From CAZQRP01 sp964596125 (lineage in GTDB: Bacteria > Chloroflexota > Dehalococcoidia > GIF9 > UBA5629): a DNA stretch of 54,639 nucleotides. The stretch is taken from assembly GCA_964596125.1 (NCBI GenBank), contig CAZQRP010000025.1:1-54639 (forward strand). Direction: 5' to 3'. This document shows positions 17,433 to 25,927 of this stretch, piece by piece (positions within the stretch are counted from its first letter, which is position 1; each line of letters starts with the position of its first letter). Under the pieces are notes generated by a model, which ran no database searches, was not told the DNA's origin, and was given only the letters and a program-made list of their open reading frames with translations. The position numbers and the translations under genes are program-made.

Positions 17433-17723
17433 TATGCTGACGAAGGGATATGCCGGGCCAGGAGGTTTCAGGGCCCCCCCTGGATAAAGAAACAGAAGAA
17501 GAAAGCCAGGTTAGGACTGACAGTCGATGATGGCTTCTTTAGTGTGAACACGCTGGAAGCCATACAGGTAGTAATTAGGAATCTTACAGGTGTCGACCTC
17601 GACAATATCAACTCAGAGAAACAGTGGTTTAAAGAACGGTCAGAAAAGCGGTCACGGCCTCTAAAAATTAAGGGGATTCCAAACCTAGGCAAACGAAAAA
17701 AGGAAAAGATTCTAGCTTTGTGA
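17433..17723 (+). other. possible coding remnant inside the element
   Basis: An open frame of 96 codons without an ATG reads like protein rather than noise: it contains KKKARLGLTVDDGFFSVNTL and a basic C-terminus ending KKEKILAL. AGGAGG occurs at 17460-17465, but no start codon follows at the right distance. An internal GTG at 17544 is possible. It may be the 3' end of a gene whose start was lost. No family was recognised. The rest of 17309-18075 shows no other ORF. Confidence 0.3.
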
Positions 17724-18075
17724 AAAGACCAAAATGGAGTAATAGTTAGTAATCTCTTATAGATGAATGAGTTTGTTGCGAAACCTGTAAATAATCCGGC
17801 AGGTTTAATTTTGTGCACATTAAAGAATTGAGAGTTATATATTTGTTTCAAATTCTCAAAATGGCATATAAAAGATATTTCATTTATCTTGAGATGTTAT
17901 ATAATCTGAGGCGAAATACAAATTAACTATTTTATTTAACCTCCGTTAGTTAACCTTGGAATACCATAAAAGAAGAAGTGTACCTGGGCAAACGCTTATC
18001 AGAGTAATAAAACAGAATCCTGGTACCAATTAGGCATTTATAGAGTAAGCATCCTAACATATAAAGGAAAAATAT

Positions 18076-18966
18076 ATGAGTGGTCAAGCTCTAGCACTTA
18101 TCGCTTCTCTGACCTATGCTTTTTGTGGCATTGTTATTCGAAGAGCAGTGATAAGGGTATCAGATGTAACGTCAGGCACTATAGTATCAGTTGCTATTTC
18201 GGTGCCTTTTTTCTTGATAATTTTACTTGCAACAGGGAAAATTAGAGATATCACCGGCTTCGCAGGAATAGATTACGTATGGCTATCAGCTGCAGGGATA
18301 TTTACCTTCGTGATAGCGCGCTCACTCTACTTCTATAGTACTCAGCTTGTTGGAGCTAATATTACCGGTATATTGACTAGAGTCGACCCTCTCGTACCTT
18401 TTACCGTCGGCGTTAGTATTTTCGGTGAGCCATTGAGCTGGCAACTTATAACTGGAATATTTCTTATACTCATTGGAGCGACGGTAGCCGGTCTTACACC
18501 ACAGAAGTCACAAAGTGATAGTAATCTTTTATCTAGAACTATGGTAAAGGCAATTTTCTTTGGTATTGGTGCCGGTTTAACAAGGGGTACAAGCACAGTT
18601 CTTATCAAGCTTGGACTGATTAGTGCCAATCTACCTATAGCCGGCGCCTTTATATCTTTTTCAGCAGCTACTATTGGCATGACCAGCTATTTATTTAGAC
18701 ACGATAGAAGGGATGCATTCGTGAAAATGGATGTACGAACAGTCACTTTATTCTGTATAATCGGTTTGCTTGCGAGTATTGCTCAGCTATTACGCTTTAT
18801 CGCCCTCAGTAAAGCTCCCGTAAGTGTAGTTGCGCCTCTGTTTTCAACTCTTCCTATTTTTACAGTGCTCCTTTCCTTTCTGTTAAACAGGAGATTGGAA
18901 TTTTTTGGAAAGACTGTGATTTTCGGAGCGATCGCAGTAGTTGCTGGTACCATACTACTCATCTAA
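18076..18966 (+). CDS. EamA-family (DMT superfamily) transporter
   Basis: The 296-residue membrane protein has ten hydrophobic segments arranged as two EamA repeats, split by a polar stretch near residues 143-152 (TPQKSQSDSN). Each repeat ends with the family-type block of a proline-containing helix, such as LVPFTVGVSIFGEP and LFSTLPIFTVLLS. DMT-family members export or import amino acids, nucleotides or metabolites across the inner membrane; the substrate cannot be read here. The start follows AAAGGAAA. It lies inside the tRNA-Gln element and is the most intact cargo gene. Confidence 0.85.
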   Translation: MSGQALALIASLTYAFCGIVIRRAVIRVSDVTSGTIVSVAISVPFFLIILLATGKIRDITGFAGIDYVWLSAAGIFTFVIARSLYFYSTQLVGANITGILTRVDPLVPFTVGVSIFGEPLSWQLITGIFLILIGATVAGLTPQKSQSDSNLLSRTMVKAIFFGIGAGLTRGTSTVLIKLGLISANLPIAGAFISFSAATIGMTSYLFRHDRRDAFVKMDVRTVTLFCIIGLLASIAQLLRFIALSKAPVSVVAPLFSTLPIFTVLLSFLLNRRLEFFGKTVIFGAIAVVAGTILLI

Positions 18967-19161
18967 GCATATCAAAATATACATTTGGTGAAAAATCTCT
19001 TGTATTATCAAATTTTCGGGCTATGCCAGTTATATTTAAACTGAATTTTTTATAGTGTCGGTTTATTCGGAATAAGATTGTTCTCTTTTATTGTGTTGCG
19101 AAAGTTGCAATATCACTAATATATTGTTTGTGTAAGGGAAGCAAGGTTGATATAAAGAGGA

Positions 19162-19191
19162 GAAGCACATCGGTTCGTCAAGATGTGCTTC
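19162..19191 (+). other. perfect 10 bp hairpin
   Basis: GAAGCACATC pairs with GATGTGCTTC around a 10 nt loop, about 200 bp after the transporter. The following bases are CTTGGTTTGG, T-rich but not a clean U-run. It may act as a weak terminator for the transporter gene. Otherwise 18967-19540 holds only the promoter at 19444-19472. Confidence 0.4.
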
Positions 19192-19443
19192 CTTGGTTTG
19201 GTTGGATCGGATAGTAATAGAGCAATTAAAAGTTAGCATAAATGAACATCCATAACAATAAGCAGAAGTCCTATAAATTTTAAAATTCTTACCTGTTTTT
19301 TAAGTATTACTTTTGCATTAGAGACAACCAAGCTATAGGAATCAAGTACTACCGTATAGAGGCCTTTTTATTTCTGTAAGAATCCAGAGCAGTAGACTAG
19401 AAGCTAGTTTTCCTAATTACCCATTTTCCGTACGAGCACAGTG

Positions 19444-19472
19444 TTGACAAAGTCATAACCATAGAATATATT
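19444..19472 (+). promoter_or_regulatory. promoter for the Trp/Lys-rich membrane protein gene
   Basis: TTGACA at 19444-19449 and TATATT at 19467-19472 are separated by 17 bp. Transcription would begin about 60 bp before the start codon at 19541. This is one of the best promoter matches in the window. Confidence 0.6.
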
Positions 19473-19540
19473 AGCCCATACCATATGAAATGAAGTTCCT
19501 TAGCAGGTAATGTAGTAATCTGATGTAAAAGGATTGGGAA

Positions 19541-20311
19541 ATGGGGAATGATAAGAAGACAGCTAGCGATGAATATAGAAACAGAAAATTAAAGGGGTTT
19601 TTTGGAGCGAACTGGCGGAGGTGGAGCAACTATAAAGTGGTATGGGGGAGGAAGAAAAAGACAGACATCGGTATCGACAGAAAGAGAAAAGGTTGGGCTG
19701 GGCTTTGGAAGCCAGTATCTTGGAATTGGACTAAGAAAAAGAAAATAGGCGCAGCTATAGGAGCTGGTGTCATAGTAACAGCGTCTATTCTCGCTTTTCC
19801 ACAGTTGACGAATCTTATGGAAGATATAATTCCATTAAAGTGGGACATTCCACAGCTTCCCGCTATACCCCAATTGAATTCCGTGACACAAAAAACAGGT
19901 GAATTTGCGCTTGAACCGCCAAAGCTTCCTGTTGCACATTTAAATCCAGAACGGCAGGCCTGGGCTTGGGAATACGACCTTGAAACTTGGAACGACCCAG
20001 AGAAGGTCAAGCTTAGGGAAGAGGAGAAAGGTTGGTACCGGTTCTGTAGGGACGAGAATAGACGTAATGGTATGGAGGCCTCGGCTAACTTATGGCAGTC
20101 TAGACTGGATGCGTGTTTCAAACGGGAAAAGTCTATGGATGATTGGAAAAAGATGAGAGCGGCTACCCAAAGCAGATACTTTAACGTTGGACAAACCAAA
20201 GAAGTAGGACGTCCTCTAGAACAAGAAAGAGTTAGTGGAAAAGATTTGCTGCAGAACACCAAAATAGAGCCTCTATCGCCAGGTGGGGGAGAAAAAGAAG
20301 AGTGCCCTTAA
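19541..20311 (+). CDS. Trp/Lys-rich single-pass membrane protein, unknown function
   Basis: I do not recognise this 256-residue protein. Residues 1-66 are very rich in Lys, Arg and Trp, with repeated patterns such as NWRRWSNYKVVWGRKKK and WNWTKKKK. A single hydrophobic segment, IGAAIGAGVIVTASILAF, follows at about 69-86. The outer or C-terminal part has a short proline-rich stretch and a charged region with WAWEYDLETWNDPEK and an acidic end. The positive-inside rule places the basic N-terminus in the cytoplasm. It is in the tRNA-Gln element with its own promoter and is likely accessory cargo. Codon structure is intact with no internal stop. Confidence 0.6.
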   Translation: MGNDKKTASDEYRNRKLKGFFGANWRRWSNYKVVWGRKKKTDIGIDRKRKGWAGLWKPVSWNWTKKKKIGAAIGAGVIVTASILAFPQLTNLMEDIIPLKWDIPQLPAIPQLNSVTQKTGEFALEPPKLPVAHLNPERQAWAWEYDLETWNDPEKVKLREEEKGWYRFCRDENRRNGMEASANLWQSRLDACFKREKSMDDWKKMRAATQSRYFNVGQTKEVGRPLEQERVSGKDLLQNTKIEPLSPGGGEKEECP

Positions 20312-20620
20312 TAGTGATGTAGTATGTTGCGCATTAATTACCGTGGTGGTTAACGCCGCTCAGGATTCTGTATTCACCTTGCTGGCTACCTTATTCTATT
20401 AAAAACAACGTCTTACTCCCACCAAAGACAAAACCGCATAAATCCTCTGAGATTATTATCAATCCACTATAGAAGAATAGAGTTTCAGAGAATATTCAAA
20501 CCTGACTGACCTGGTATAGCTCTGTACCATTTCAAGGCTTTTTACACTTTAAAAAATCTGTAGTGGTATCATTTGTTTTATCCTGTGGCTAAAATGGGGA
20601 TGGGGGTATTTTATTTAAAA
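20312..20620. other. intergenic, nothing recognised
   Basis: About 310 bp between the unknown membrane protein and the shared promoter motif of the zinc-ribbon gene. No ORF with a ribosome site and no terminator with a U-run were seen. Confidence 0.3.
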
Positions 20621-20646
20621 TCTGGTAGATGTATAATCAGGGCAAT
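20621..20646 (+). promoter_or_regulatory. shared promoter-like motif, copy A
   Basis: TCTGGTAGATGTATAATCAG followed by GGCAAT recurs almost identically at 22958-22984. Both copies contain TATAAT and each lies 60-80 bp before a zinc-ribbon gene. No good -35 box is present, so an activator or alternative sigma factor may be involved. Confidence 0.5.
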
Positions 20647-20698
20647 CACATATTGTTATATATTCAGGAGCACTTGATATGAGGGAGGCAATTATCTT

Positions 20699-20875
20699 AT
20701 GAAGCTAAGTACAAAACAATGGTGTAAGATTCAGGAGACACTGGCAAATCTTCATTGTCCACATTGTTTCACAGCAAAAGTCAAACTTACAGAAGATGAA
20801 AAGGAAAATGCTAAGTGCGAGGATTGTGGTTGCACATTCGAATACAATCCGGATATAACTCTAACAGATTTCTAA
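20699..20875 (+). CDS. small zinc-ribbon protein
   Basis: The 58-residue protein carries CPHC near residue 20 and CEDC near residue 40, with CGC just after, forming a single zinc ribbon. GGGAGG at 20683-20688 gives 10 nt spacing to the ATG. Such short zinc ribbons can bind nucleic acid or act as adaptor subunits, but no partner is evident. It shares an upstream promoter-like motif with the double zinc-ribbon gene at 23051. It is the last intact cargo gene before the integrase remnant. The function is unknown. Confidence 0.65.
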   Translation: MKLSTKQWCKIQETLANLHCPHCFTAKVKLTEDEKENAKCEDCGCTFEYNPDITLTDF

Positions 20876-20975
20876 TAGGCATACACAATCAATATTTTAT
20901 AACCACAGTCATTCAGATAGTACTCACCCCAACGGTGCTTTATAGAACTTCATGCTATCCTGGAAAGTAATGGAC

Positions 20976-21780
20976 TTAGTAAATATTAGCCGTAACCTTT
21001 CTATAGTGCTCTAAACAGTCATCAAAAGTAATGCTGCGAGTCTAACGAAGTACTATACTCAAATCCTGCCAGCTTCCAAGGTGCATGATGTCCAATGTAG
21101 ATAAACCTTTCCGATATAAGTTACAGGTAAATCCTCGTCTAAAGCTGTGCGCAATGCATTTAATATCCGCACGCCACTTTAGTTGTTTTATCATCTTTTT
21201 AATGCCATTACGATTAATGCCCCATACATTGTCACCAGGGTTATGATTGGTTAACCACGATTTAAGCAGGATTGCCGTACGATTGGTAAAAGGTGCTTTT
21301 CGTTGTTTGTTCCCTTTTCCCCAGATAGTGATTACAGCATCGCTCCAATTTATATCATCTGCCTTTATCGCAGCTAATTCGTTGAGTCTCATACCACTTG
21401 CCAACGGGAAACTATGCACTTATCCCTTATGTTATTAATAGCGTTAATAAGCAAACCTACCTGTTGTTCAGTCACTGCGGGCATTAACTTTTTTTCTAGC
21501 TCTGGTGAGTCTACACTTAGTATGGGATTATCCACGGTATTCAGGTTATACTCAGATTTCCTTGAATAAGACCAACCATAAAAAAACTTTAAGTGCTCTA
21601 TAATACACGTGCTTATCACCATTAGTATATTGTAGTGAATCAAGGAAATGGGCTATGTCCATGCTAGTAATATGAAAACCAATCACTAGACTAGCATGAT
21701 TGAGATAACCTTGATAGAATTTAATGGTTTTGAAAAATAGGCCTCATCTACGAGATTTGAGGAAATTGCTTACGAAGTTG
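20976..21780 (-). pseudogene. tyrosine recombinase (integrase), degraded
   Basis: Reading leftwards from the right att repeat, fragments in three frames assemble into one phage-type integrase. The N-terminal core-binding part includes KTIKFYQGYLNHAS and AHFLDSLQY. The catalytic part has SGMRLNELA (Arg), KGNKQRK (Lys), HSFRRGF (His/Arg) and LGSW. Defects: TGA at 21744-21746, a frameshift at an A7 run at 21580-21586, a second frameshift near 21401-21412, and TAG at 21042-21044. The TAG stands exactly where the catalytic tyrosine is expected (VLR-stop-TRSITF). The frame then stays open to TAA at 20976. No start codon is evident. The gene adjoins the duplicated tRNA promoter. Confidence 0.85.
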
Positions 21781-21794
21781 TTCGTAAACGTAGT

Positions 21795-21881
21795 ATCCAG
21801 AGTCCGTCGTCCTACCGCTAGACGAATCCCCAGCGTTCTTGGATTATAGCATGAGGTCATATCCACAGCAACATTTTGCTT
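21795..21881 (-). repeat. right 87 bp direct repeat (att site)
   Basis: This is the second copy of the tRNA-Gln 5' half plus leader and promoter. It is not followed by the 3' half of the tRNA, so it makes no tRNA. Its promoter is intact (plus-strand CAGCAA at 21866-21871 and ATTATA at 21843-21848, 17 bp apart) and points at the integrase remnant. Confidence 0.9.
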
Positions 21882-21923
21882 GAGCTGGAAGTATAACCAG
21901 GAAACTTGACCAAGGAGGCAGAT

Positions 21924-22466
21924 ATGCAGGTTTTAGATTTAGACAAGTACTGTAAAAGTGCTGTAGAAGGAGGAGCTTCTCATGCCAAGCAAGTTCACCC
22001 CAGCAGTGTGGTAACAGCAACATGGGTACGTTGGAAATGTCAGTTTGGCTGCAACCATTACGGTACGAAATATTGCTGTCCTCCAGACACTCCGACGCCT
22101 GAACAAACGAAGGCAATGATCGATTGCTACCAGCGTGCTATCTTATTCCATCTTGAAGTTCCTCAAACACCAGAGTGGAAAAAATTAACCATTGAATTCT
22201 TTGAGATGTTAGTTAACCTGGAAGGTGAAATGTTTAAAGACGGATATTATAAAGCATTTGTCTTTCTGGCTGGACCATGCCATCACTGTAAGGAATGTGC
22301 CAAGCTTAAGGGAGTTCCGTGTAATTTCGGGCTTAAGGCGAGACCTTCTATGGAGGCTTGTGGCATTGATATATATCAGACAGCACGAAACAATGGCTTT
22401 TTTATTATACCTCTTAGAGAAAGGAAAGAAACGAGAAATTTATATTGTTTAATGTTAGTAGATTAA
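21924..22466 (+). CDS. DUF2284 cysteine-rich putative metal-binding protein
   Basis: The 180-residue protein has the DUF2284 layout: an early cysteine group (KCQFGCNHYGTKYCCPP) and a later one (GPCHHCKECAK and CNFG, then MEACGID). The spacing suggests metal or iron-sulfur binding. A TTG at 21906 opens the frame, but GGAGG at 21914-21918 points to ATG 21924. It lies just outside the right att repeat, so it is probably core chromosome. Members are common in anaerobes and their biochemical function is not established. Confidence 0.85.
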   Translation: MQVLDLDKYCKSAVEGGASHAKQVHPSSVVTATWVRWKCQFGCNHYGTKYCCPPDTPTPEQTKAMIDCYQRAILFHLEVPQTPEWKKLTIEFFEMLVNLEGEMFKDGYYKAFVFLAGPCHHCKECAKLKGVPCNFGLKARPSMEACGIDIYQTARNNGFFIIPLRERKETRNLYCLMLVD

Positions 22467-22957
22467 TGTCAGGCATTCATAAAAGGTATTCAAGCATTCT
22501 ATCAAGTCCTGTACTGTCATCAGATTTGATTGAATTGGTCTATATCAGCCCTTTCTCTTTTTCAGGACTTAAATGACTGAAGATATTACTCCTTATGCAG
22601 ACTACAAGTACTATTTTGAAGGTGTCGTAAGTATCTTGAAAAATTCAGATAGTAAATTAATATCTTCTTTCGTAATAAGGACAGTAGGGAAAATTTTTTA
22701 TTTATACTGACGACGGTACAATCAGTGACAGCAGAAAAATTACTGCATAGTATTTAACCTGTGTCATTTTACCCTGGAATACGATACTTGATGAAAGGCG
22801 CTACTGATAAAGAGAGGATTTATCATAGTAACGCCGAAAAACTGTTAAAATTATGAGACGTGGACTACATATCACTGGAGCCGATGAATCATACAGTGCA
22901 ATATTTTAAGAGACTATCGAACATCAGACCGTCCAGTATGCGGGGATTCTATTTCGT
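22467..22957. other. intergenic region with one doubtful small ORF
   Basis: A 45-codon frame at 22573-22710 (+), beginning MTEDITPYADYKYYFEG, has AGGA 6 nt before its ATG, but nothing else supports it. No terminator or RNA gene was recognised. The shared promoter motif begins at 22958. Confidence 0.3.
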
Positions 22958-22984
22958 TCTGGCTAGATGTATAATCAGGACAAT
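22958..22984 (+). promoter_or_regulatory. shared promoter-like motif, copy B
   Basis: TCTGGCTAGATGTATAATCA followed by GGACAAT matches 20621-20646 except for one inserted C and one G/A change. It lies 66 bp before the double zinc-ribbon gene. TATAAT at 22970-22975 is the probable -10 box. Confidence 0.5.
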
Positions 22985-23050
22985 AGATTATACTATAACT
23001 TACTGCATAATCTGACAATAGAATAATAGAAAAGGTAAGGTTAAACTATA

Positions 23051-23632
23051 ATGCAGCAGGTACCGCTATGTCCCAAGTGTGGTTCGCAGCGATTTGCAGG
23101 TGAACGATTTTGCAGGGCTTGTGGCGAGATGGTTATTATCAATTGCCCTCATTGCGGTACTGAGATCAATGCCGGATTTCGATTTTGCCCAAATTGTGGT
23201 CTGGGTCTTGGCGAAGCAACAAGACAACAAATAACAGGTGTGATACCTTCTAAAAAATTGAGAGATTTAATAGGAGACCTCCATCTTATCGGTGTATCCA
23301 AGGATAGTTTGCCTTTTAAAGAACGAAACTGGTGCAATGCCTTGGGCCTTTATGTTCAATACAGAGACCTCGATAGATATACACACGGTGTAGACGGCGT
23401 ATGGGTAAAAGCTGGAGGCAAATACAGGGTTAAAATCGAAGGTTGGACAGATTACGATAAGCTCTGGGAGATCAAGAAATATAAACCTGGCAATTGGGAA
23501 GCCTTGGTAAAGCCTACTCTACAGATTGTAAAATGGTTGTGCAGTTATGGAGGCCTTCGCATAGAGGACCAGGAAGAATTTAAAAGGGCAATCGAGGGAT
23601 TCAGGAAAGATGGAAAACTAGAGCTTCCATAG
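23051..23632 (+). CDS. double zinc-ribbon protein
   Basis: The 193-residue protein starts with two zinc ribbons (DZANK-like): CPKC...CRAC and CPHC...CPNC within residues 7-49. The remainder is a separate domain of about 130 residues rich in Trp, Tyr and Lys, with YRVKIEGWTDYDKLWEIKKYKPG; I do not recognise it. No membrane segment is present. The gene stands alone and shares its promoter motif with the small zinc-ribbon gene at 20699 in the neighbouring element, which suggests common control. A role in nucleic-acid or protein binding is possible. Confidence 0.7.
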   Translation: MQQVPLCPKCGSQRFAGERFCRACGEMVIINCPHCGTEINAGFRFCPNCGLGLGEATRQQITGVIPSKKLRDLIGDLHLIGVSKDSLPFKERNWCNALGLYVQYRDLDRYTHGVDGVWVKAGGKYRVKIEGWTDYDKLWEIKKYKPGNWEALVKPTLQIVKWLCSYGGLRIEDQEEFKRAIEGFRKDGKLELP

Positions 23633-23809
23633 TGTTTCTCGCTTTTACCGTGTTTGAAATCAGAGTAGGGATAGCCTTAAGAGGCAGGCTTAAAATCAAT
23701 GGTGACAGATAGTTCAGGCTAAAACTGCACTACATACTCTGCAGCTCGAATGATAAGCCGATTCGAGGTGGTACTTGATAACTGGAAACTACGTTGAAGA
23801 TAGTTAGTT

Positions 23810-24874
23810 ATGGAGATATTGTTACTTACCGTTGCGTTTATTTTGCTGATTATTGCTATATTCCTTTTCTGGAGAGCGGCCAGGCAGCCCAGTCCGGCAA
23901 TAGACATTAATCAGGCTTTTGTAAATGTACAGCAGGAGATAAACAGTCTGCGAAACCAGTTGAATACTAACTTGGGAACCGTAGCAACAATTACCAGCGG
24001 GATATTACACACCCAGAGTGCGACCGGCGAACGACTCAGCGAACTTTCGCAGTCCGCACAGCGCATGATAGAGATAGGGAAAGATATTGCTACTCTCCAT
24101 GACATTTTAAAACCTCCTAAATTACGCGGCGTCCTCGGAGAGACTATGCTCAGCAATCTGCTCTCAATCTATCTTCCTGGCGATTCTTTTAAAATGCAAT
24201 ATCAATTCTCAAACGGTGTTGTCGTAGATGCAGTTATTTGGTTACCGGCGGGTATAGTACCTGTAGATGCCAAATTCCCTTTAGATAACTTTAGAAAAAT
24301 GTTAGACACCGATGAGGAAGAGGCAGAAAAGCAGCACTATCGGAAAGACTTTATCAGGGATGTCAGAAAGCATGTTGATGATATCGCCAAAAAATATATC
24401 CTTCCTGATGAAGGAACATTGGACTTTGCTCTCTCATATATTCCCGCTGAAAATGTCTACTATGAAATTATTATAAAGGATACCGCAGAAGAAAGTATAG
24501 TCGACTATGCATTGTCCAAGCGGGTCATACCCGTATCCCCCAACACCTTTTATGCCCATCTACAGTCTATCGCTATAGGACTAAAAGGGCTGCGAGTTGA
24601 AAAATACGCTAAAGAAATTCTGGCAGACCTCACCCGGCTTAAGCTGGACTTCAACGGCCTACAAGAAGACTACCGCATTCTCGGAACACATATCCACAAT
24701 GCCGGTCAAAAATACGGGGATGCAGAAAAAAAGTTAACACGTTTTGGTGACAGGCTTCTAAGCCTTGAAGTCCCGGCAAAAGACAATCAACTCCTTGAGG
24801 GAATTGAGCTACCCCATTTACCACAGCTTGATTCTAAGCAAGAACTGAAAGATGGTAATAGCAATGAGCTCTGA
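23810..24874 (+). CDS. rmuC: DNA recombination protein RmuC
   Basis: The 354-residue RmuC-family protein is a membrane-tethered, predicted nuclease-fold protein linked to limiting recombination at inverted repeats. Residues 3-22 are an N-terminal membrane anchor. A coiled-coil-like region follows to about 95. The RmuC core shows RGVLGE, VDAKFPLDNF and ALSYIPAENVYYE. A second helical region closes the protein. It is somewhat shorter than proteobacterial RmuC (about 475) because the coiled coil is reduced. No operon partner is evident; RNase III begins 335 bp downstream. Confidence 0.92.
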   Translation: MEILLLTVAFILLIIAIFLFWRAARQPSPAIDINQAFVNVQQEINSLRNQLNTNLGTVATITSGILHTQSATGERLSELSQSAQRMIEIGKDIATLHDILKPPKLRGVLGETMLSNLLSIYLPGDSFKMQYQFSNGVVVDAVIWLPAGIVPVDAKFPLDNFRKMLDTDEEEAEKQHYRKDFIRDVRKHVDDIAKKYILPDEGTLDFALSYIPAENVYYEIIIKDTAEESIVDYALSKRVIPVSPNTFYAHLQSIAIGLKGLRVEKYAKEILADLTRLKLDFNGLQEDYRILGTHIHNAGQKYGDAEKKLTRFGDRLLSLEVPAKDNQLLEGIELPHLPQLDSKQELKDGNSNEL

Positions 24875-25209
24875 GATAGCTTCGTCATTATACAGTGAGC
24901 CCTGACTCAAACATGCAGGTCTTTTCCAGATGTTCAATTACATCCAGCGATTCTCTCCGTAACGTCCAATCGAAAGAACTATGCCAGTAGCTAAAACGGC
25001 GTAACGAGCGAAAGACGTCATTCCACTGTGTATATTTGTGAAGGTTGATTACCTGTGGCCTGGGAAAAAAGTTAATGGACAATATGTTTCTGTCTGGTAA
25101 TAAAAGTATCACTTTCATTATTAAGGCCAGACGGTCAATAACATTACTATAAGCAGCTAACTTGTCAGCAATTATGATGCCTGCTATACTCGATGAGAGG
25201 TGACTGACT
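24875..25209. other. intergenic region between rmuC and rnc
   Basis: A leftward frame at 24888-25118 could encode 76 residues ending TCMFESGLTV. It contains YTQWNDVFRSLRRFSYWHSSFDW, here split only as NDVFRSLRR and YWHSSFDW-like blocks, but lacks a ribosome site. It may be a small unknown gene or chance. No terminator was seen. Confidence 0.25.
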
Positions 25210-25917
25210 ATGATAGATTGGCATAGCCTGCAACAAAATATAGGAGTCACCTTTCTGGATTTGTCTCTTCTGCAACAGACCTTTCTCCACTCATCCTATA
25301 TCAATGAAAATCCAGAGTACCCTATTCCCAACAACGAACGACTTGAGTTTTTAGGTGATGCAGTATTGAATTTTATAGTCGCCGAAAAGATATTTAACGA
25401 GTTCCCTAGTCTCGCAGAAGGTGAATTGACCGAAATTCGCGTTTCGCTAATCCGAGAAGAGACCTTAGCTGAATTGGCAACGGAGCTCAAGCTTGGTGAT
25501 TACCTCAGTCTTGGCAAAGGAGAGGAATCAACTGGTGGTCGACAAAGACAAACCAATCTCGCAGACACCTTTGAAGCTCTGATTGGAGCTATACTTTTAG
25601 ATCAGGGATTAACTGCCGCAAAGGAGTTCGTTTTAAGCAGACTAAACAGTCATCTAGAGAAAATAAGAAGTGGCGGTATACGCCAGAATTATAAAGCCCA
25701 GTTGCAGGAATTCACTCAATCTGAATATAAACAATTGCCGGTCTACCACCTTGTAGGAACTACAGGACCCGACCACGATAAAAATTTCACAGTTAAAGTC
25801 ATGCTTGCCGATAGAATATTAGGGACAGGCTCAGGAAAGAGTAAGAAGGCTGCTGAGATGGAAGCCGCTCGTTCAGCCTGTAAAAAGCTTATAATCGGTA
25901 AAATTCTGACTGAATAA
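25210..25917 (+). CDS. rnc: ribonuclease III
   Basis: The 235-residue double-stranded RNA endonuclease processes rRNA precursors and structured mRNAs. The RNase III signature NERLEFLGDAVLNF is at residues 42-55, and the second catalytic acidic site is in LADTFEALIGAILLD near 118. The C-terminal third is a double-stranded RNA-binding domain with NYKAQLQEF and a GSGKSKKAAEMEAA end. Length is typical. GAGAGGTG precedes the ATG. It is convergent with the MBL gene ending at 25928, 10 bp away. Confidence 0.95.
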   Translation: MIDWHSLQQNIGVTFLDLSLLQQTFLHSSYINENPEYPIPNNERLEFLGDAVLNFIVAEKIFNEFPSLAEGELTEIRVSLIREETLAELATELKLGDYLSLGKGEESTGGRQRQTNLADTFEALIGAILLDQGLTAAKEFVLSRLNSHLEKIRSGGIRQNYKAQLQEFTQSEYKQLPVYHLVGTTGPDHDKNFTVKVMLADRILGTGSGKSKKAAEMEAARSACKKLIIGKILTE

Positions 25918-25927
25918 TCCAGTGTTC

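Larger units (their letters stand above)
17118..21881. mobile_element. decayed integrative element in tRNA-Gln
   Basis: About 4.7 kb is flanked by 87 bp direct repeats of the tRNA-Gln 5' half plus its promoter. A tyrosine-recombinase remnant lies just inside the right repeat and a small HTH gene just inside the left one, the usual layout of an integrated element. Cargo includes an EamA-family transporter, a Trp/Lys-rich membrane protein of unknown function and a zinc-ribbon protein. The integrase has lost its reading frame and its catalytic tyrosine, so the element should no longer move by itself. A local duplication without integration is the alternative, but the integrase position argues against it. 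Confidence 0.8.
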
